Program-made: the position numbers and the translations under genes | From: JANMEX01 sp043776635 | Lineage (GTDB): Bacteria > Pseudomonadota > Alphaproteobacteria > Rhizobiales > Rhizobiaceae | Length of the DNA stretch: 6,230 nucleotides | NCBI GenBank assembly: GCA_043776635.1 | Contig: JAYVRA010000063.1 | Span: 1-6,230 of the forward strand | Direction: 5' to 3' | Notes under the pieces: model-generated | What the model was told of the DNA's origin: nothing | Databases searched by the model: none | What the model saw: only the letters and a program-made list of their open reading frames with translations | Part shown: piece after piece, positions 4,044 through 6,230 of the stretch | Layout: each line of letters starts with the position of its first letter | How positions within the stretch are numbered: the stretch's first letter is position 1

Positions 4044-5141
4044 ATGATCGCCCAACTCGCCGCCGCTCTCTTAACATCCCGTAACGCCATCCGCGCCGAT
4101 GTCGCCATTCTTCAGCCTGCTGATCCCTTCCTCGATATGGTAGGTGAAGACCTGCGCCGGAGAATCTTCCTCACCGAAAATGAGACCGGAACCTCACTTT
4201 GCCTGCGCCCGGATTTCACTATACCCGTCTGCCTCGATCATATCGCCAACAAAGCGCACACGCCGCAGCGCTATTGGTATTTGGGCGAAGTGTTCCGCCA
4301 GCGGCGCGATGGCAGCAACGAGTTTTATCAGGCGGGCATTGAAGACCTTGGCGATCCGGATACGGCGCGGGCTGATGCGCGCTCGCTGGCAGATGCGCAT
4401 GCGCTGATTTCAGCGGCGCTTCCATCCGCCAAAATCCGCACCTCGCTGGGTGATCAAGCGGTGTTTGAAGCGGTGCTGGCATCGCTCGGCCTGCCGCGTG
4501 GCTGGCGGATGCGCTTGGCCAGAGCCTTTGGTGTCGAAGCGCAACTTAGTGCCGCTTTGCATGATTTGGGCCGCCCTGCGGAGCCTTCCTCAATCGATGA
4601 GGCAATCTCGGCGCTGGTCGTGGCGGGCAACGAAGCGGCGCTTGCCGCGCACGTTGATACCAAAATGAGTATCGCGGGCATCGCGCCTTCCGCCGCTCGC
4701 AGCCCGCTGGAAATCGCGCGGCGGATGATTGAAAAACATCAGCTTGCCAGTGCGCGCCTATCGCCCAAAGCGCTTGCCGCACTCACGGAGTTTCTCGCCA
4801 TTCATGTGCCATTACGACATGCGCCAGCGGCGCTCTCGGCATTTGCCATCAAAGCCGGATTGGCACTGGATGAAGCGCTGGTGCGTTTCGGTGCGCGGGT
4901 GGAGGCTTGTGTCGCCGAGGGGCTGGATGTCAGCGCCATTTCTTATGACGCCGCTTTTGGCCGCCCGCTCGATTATTACACTGGCATGGTCTATGAACTT
5001 TTCATCGAAGGCCACGTCAAGCCGCTTGCTGGCGGCGGGCGCTATGACCGGATGCTCACCCTGCTCGGCGCACCAGCGCCCATTCCCGGCGTTGGCTTTT
5101 CCGCATGGCTCGAGCGCATTGAACAGGGGGCAGCCTCATGA
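4044..5141 (+). CDS. hisZ: ATP phosphoribosyltransferase regulatory subunit HisZ
   Basis: HisZ is a HisRS-like protein without aminoacylation activity. It binds short-form HisG, is needed for its activity and mediates histidine feedback. The product has 365 residues. It keeps the class II core: LRPDFTIPVCLDHIA (54-68), YLGEVFRQRRDGSNEFYQAG (79-98) with I-E-D-L-G following, GRPLDYYTGMVYELF (306-320), LAGGGRYDRML (328-338) and PGVGFSAWLERI (348-359). It lacks the anticodon-binding domain that ends a true synthetase such as the upstream HisS. The ATG at 4044 is preceded by GAGGGG at 4030-4035, which lies in the right arm of the palindrome. The stop overlaps the hisG start (ATGA at 5138-5141), indicating translational coupling and matched amounts of the two partners. 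The sequence is intact. Confidence 0.95.
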   Translation: MIAQLAAALLTSRNAIRADVAILQPADPFLDMVGEDLRRRIFLTENETGTSLCLRPDFTIPVCLDHIANKAHTPQRYWYLGEVFRQRRDGSNEFYQAGIEDLGDPDTARADARSLADAHALISAALPSAKIRTSLGDQAVFEAVLASLGLPRGWRMRLARAFGVEAQLSAALHDLGRPAEPSSIDEAISALVVAGNEAALAAHVDTKMSIAGIAPSAARSPLEIARRMIEKHQLASARLSPKALAALTEFLAIHVPLRHAPAALSAFAIKAGLALDEALVRFGARVEACVAEGLDVSAISYDAAFGRPLDYYTGMVYELFIEGHVKPLAGGGRYDRMLTLLGAPAPIPGVGFSAWLERIEQGAAS

Positions 5142-5839
5142 GCATACGTCTCGGTCTGCCCTCCAAAGGCCGCCTCAAAGAGCAATCGTTGGAAGCGCTT
5201 GCCCGCTTCGGCATAAAGGTGCGCCAAAGCGAAGATGCGCGCAAATATAGCGCCGGTATTGAAGGGTTGCCGGGCGTCGATGTGGCGTTTTTATCGGCTT
5301 CAGAAATCGCCCGCGAGCTGGCCGCCGGCATCATTGATATGGGCGTGACAGGCGAAGATTTGTTGCGCGAAACAATTGCGGATTTTGACGCGCGGGTGGA
5401 AATCACCGCCCGTCTGGGCTTCGGCCACGCCGATGTTGTGGTGGCCGTGCCGGACAGCTGGATTGACGTTGTAACCATGGCGGATTTGGATGATGTCGCT
5501 GCAGAATTCCGCCAGCGCCACGGCCGCCGTCTGCGCATCGCCACCAAATATTGGCGGCTGACACAAAGCTTCTTCTCCGGCCAGCACGGCATCCAAGTCT
5601 ATCGCATCGTCGAAAGTCTCGGCGCAACCGAAGGCGCGCCTGCTGCGGGGCAGGCGGATGTGATTGTCGATATCACCAGCACAGGGTCTACGCTGCACGC
5701 CAATCAATTACGCATTTTGGAAGACGGGGTGATGTTGAAATCGCAAGCGTGTCTAGCCATCGGCAAGCGCGAGCGGACGGATGAAGATGCGGCGCTGGTG
5801 GAAGCGGTGATTACGAAGTTTAGGGTTTGGACCTGTTAA
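5138..5839 (+). CDS. hisG: ATP phosphoribosyltransferase, short-form catalytic subunit HisG
   Basis: HisG joins ATP and PRPP to give phosphoribosyl-ATP, the first committed step of histidine synthesis. The 233-residue length is that of the short form, which lacks the C-terminal ACT-like regulatory domain and depends on HisZ, encoded immediately upstream with a 4-bp overlap. Visible features are LGLPSKGRLKEQSLEAL (5-21), GIIDMGVTGEDLL (64-76), RIATKYWRLTQSFF (133-146) and the PRPP-binding loop ADVIVDITSTGSTL (173-186). AGGGGG (5125-5130) lies 7 bases before the ATG. The last residues, RVWTC, and the TAA (5837-5839) come from the MITE-like element that begins at 5823, so the native C-terminus has been replaced. 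If the sequence to the right of the element is the original flank, the native end would have been K-F-N-P-P-stop. Only the extreme tail is changed, so the enzyme is probably still active. Confidence 0.96.
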   Translation: MSIRLGLPSKGRLKEQSLEALARFGIKVRQSEDARKYSAGIEGLPGVDVAFLSASEIARELAAGIIDMGVTGEDLLRETIADFDARVEITARLGFGHADVVVAVPDSWIDVVTMADLDDVAAEFRQRHGRRLRIATKYWRLTQSFFSGQHGIQVYRIVESLGATEGAPAAGQADVIVDITSTGSTLHANQLRILEDGVMLKSQACLAIGKRERTDEDAALVEAVITKFRVWTC

Positions 5840-5851
5840 TTTTGGCAAAAT
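5823..5851 (+). repeat. Left terminal inverted repeat, element copy 2
   Basis: It matches the left end of copy 1 at 25 of 29 positions. Read as coding sequence its first part supplies R-V-W-T-C-stop of hisG. Confidence 0.8.
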
Positions 5852-5880
5852 GGCAGGCGAATGCCGAAACTATGCAAGGA

Positions 5881-5920
5881 AAACAGTGCAGTACGGGGCT
5901 AAGGCCCGTTCAAACTGTTT
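5881..5920. repeat. Internal hairpin of the element, copy 2
   Basis: AAACAGT (5881-5887) pairs with ACTGTTT (5914-5920), and ACGGG (5893-5897) pairs with CCCGT (5905-5909). The outer stem is identical to copy 1; the inner stem is two pairs shorter. Confidence 0.65.
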
Positions 5921-6108
5921 AACGCCGCAGAATGAAGCCAGTTGGCTGTTCGTGCCCAGATCGGGCGCTTTCCGGCGATTGCCCTGTCGCATTGACTTGA
6001 AGTCGCACAGGCTTGCCCCTCGAAGAGGCCGCAGGCAACATGCGCACATTTTCTGCGCCTTCGCTCCTGTGTCTTGGCACTTGGCACTCACCAAAAATCA
6101 CCTCGACC

Positions 6109-6136
6109 ATTTCGTCAAAATTATCAGGTCCGGAGG
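6109..6136 (-). repeat. Right terminal inverted repeat, element copy 2
   Basis: It shares ATTTCGTCAAAATTA and CAGGTCC with the right end of copy 1 but ends GGAGG instead of AGACCCCGG. The last few bases may belong to the adjoining IS3-type end. Confidence 0.65.
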
Positions 6137-6138
6137 TA

Positions 6139-6230
6139 ATCCCCCCTGAAATTAACGGTGTTCAAAAGTAGAATTTTCCCGGCATATTGAACGAGGAGAT
6201 TTTTATGAAGACGAGCCGATTTAGCGAACC
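6139..6230 (+). mobile_element. IS3-family insertion sequence, left end only
   Basis: The 26 bases at the window edge start an OrfA-like reading frame, so an IS3-type element must begin between the MITE-like copy and 6205. The stretch AATCCCCCCTGAAATTAACG (6139-6158) followed by CAAAAGTAGAATTTTCC (6163-6179) resembles terminal sequences of such elements from memory. The exact first base is unclear: 6147 (TGAAATTAACGG, since IS3 ends usually begin TG) or a few bases further left. The other end is outside the window. Confidence 0.5.
6205..6230 (+). CDS. IS3-family transposase OrfA, first codons only
   Basis: An ATG at 6205 opens M-K-T-S-R-F-S-E-P before the window ends. This N-terminus is typical of the OrfA (helix-turn-helix, IS3/IS911-like) proteins that continue Q-I-x-x-I-L-R-Q. 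GAGGAGA (6193-6199) lies 5 bases before the ATG, an excellent ribosome binding site, which argues for a genuine start rather than chance. OrfA binds the element's ends and, through programmed frameshifting with OrfB, forms the full transposase. Only 26 bases can be judged, so the family call rests on a nine-residue match from memory. Confidence 0.68.

Larger units (their letters stand above)
5823..6136. mobile_element. MITE-like non-autonomous element, copy 2 (about 314 bp)
   Basis: This is the second copy of the element at 1522-1840, in the same orientation and about 85% identical by eye along its whole length. The left end (5823-5851, GGGTTTGGACC onward) and right end (6109 to about 6136, with TCAAAATTATCAGGTCC) are inverted repeats but less well matched than in copy 1. 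TA precedes it (5821-5822) and TA follows (6137-6138). The right end is 5 bases shorter than in copy 1 (GGTCCGGAGG against GGTCCAGACCCCGG), so the true border could be 6134 if the neighbouring IS3 element has clipped it. It encodes the last five residues and stop of hisG and no recognisable protein of its own. Confidence 0.85.

Noticed and set aside
5056..5592. Long antisense ORF (178 residues) across the end of hisZ and hisG
   Set aside because: It overlaps two clearly conserved genes, has an Arg/Ser-rich composition and no recognisable domain.

Overview
The window looks like chromosomal DNA of a moderately GC-rich alphaproteobacterium. The strongest pointer is the plus-strand block hisS-hisZ-hisG: an alphaproteobacterial-type histidyl-tRNA synthetase, then the HisZ regulatory subunit, then a short-form HisG. 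The exact order or genus cannot be named from this sequence.

Layout, left to right. The left edge (1-94, minus) is the N-terminus of an IS5-family transposase. It abuts a DUF1801 gene (178-474, plus) that appears to have lost its 5' end. A bidirectional hairpin terminator (476-503) separates that gene from a minus-strand series reading right to left: an AbrB/MazE-like antitoxin (2296-2075), its PemK/MazF-like toxin (2071-1397, broken), a small Met/His-rich membrane protein (1334-996) and a DUF305 protein (915-511). The last two look like a small metal, probably copper, handling pair in the cell envelope. Divergently, hisS (2420-3928), hisZ (4044-5141) and hisG (5138-5839) run as one operon. 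HisZ and HisG together form the ATP phosphoribosyltransferase that starts histidine synthesis, and HisS charges tRNA-His with the product. The right edge enters an IS3-family element, with the first nine codons of its OrfA at 6205-6230.

Two copies of one non-autonomous, MITE-like element of about 315 bp (1522-1840 and 5823-about 6136) have roughly 29-bp inverted ends and are flanked by TA. Copy 1 sits inside the toxin gene. Removing it with one TA joins the two toxin halves in frame into a normal 117-residue MazF-like protein. Copy 2 sits at the 3' end of hisG and supplies its last codons and stop.

A third repeat, a 101-bp multi-arm palindrome (3937-4037), fills the hisS-hisZ gap, and its right arm carries the hisZ Shine-Dalgarno sequence. 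The window is therefore a conserved amino-acid operon and a small accessory cluster shaped by at least five mobile or repetitive insertions. I found no CRISPR array, tRNA or rRNA. The undescribed material most worth attention is the MITE family and the palindrome that may control hisZ translation.
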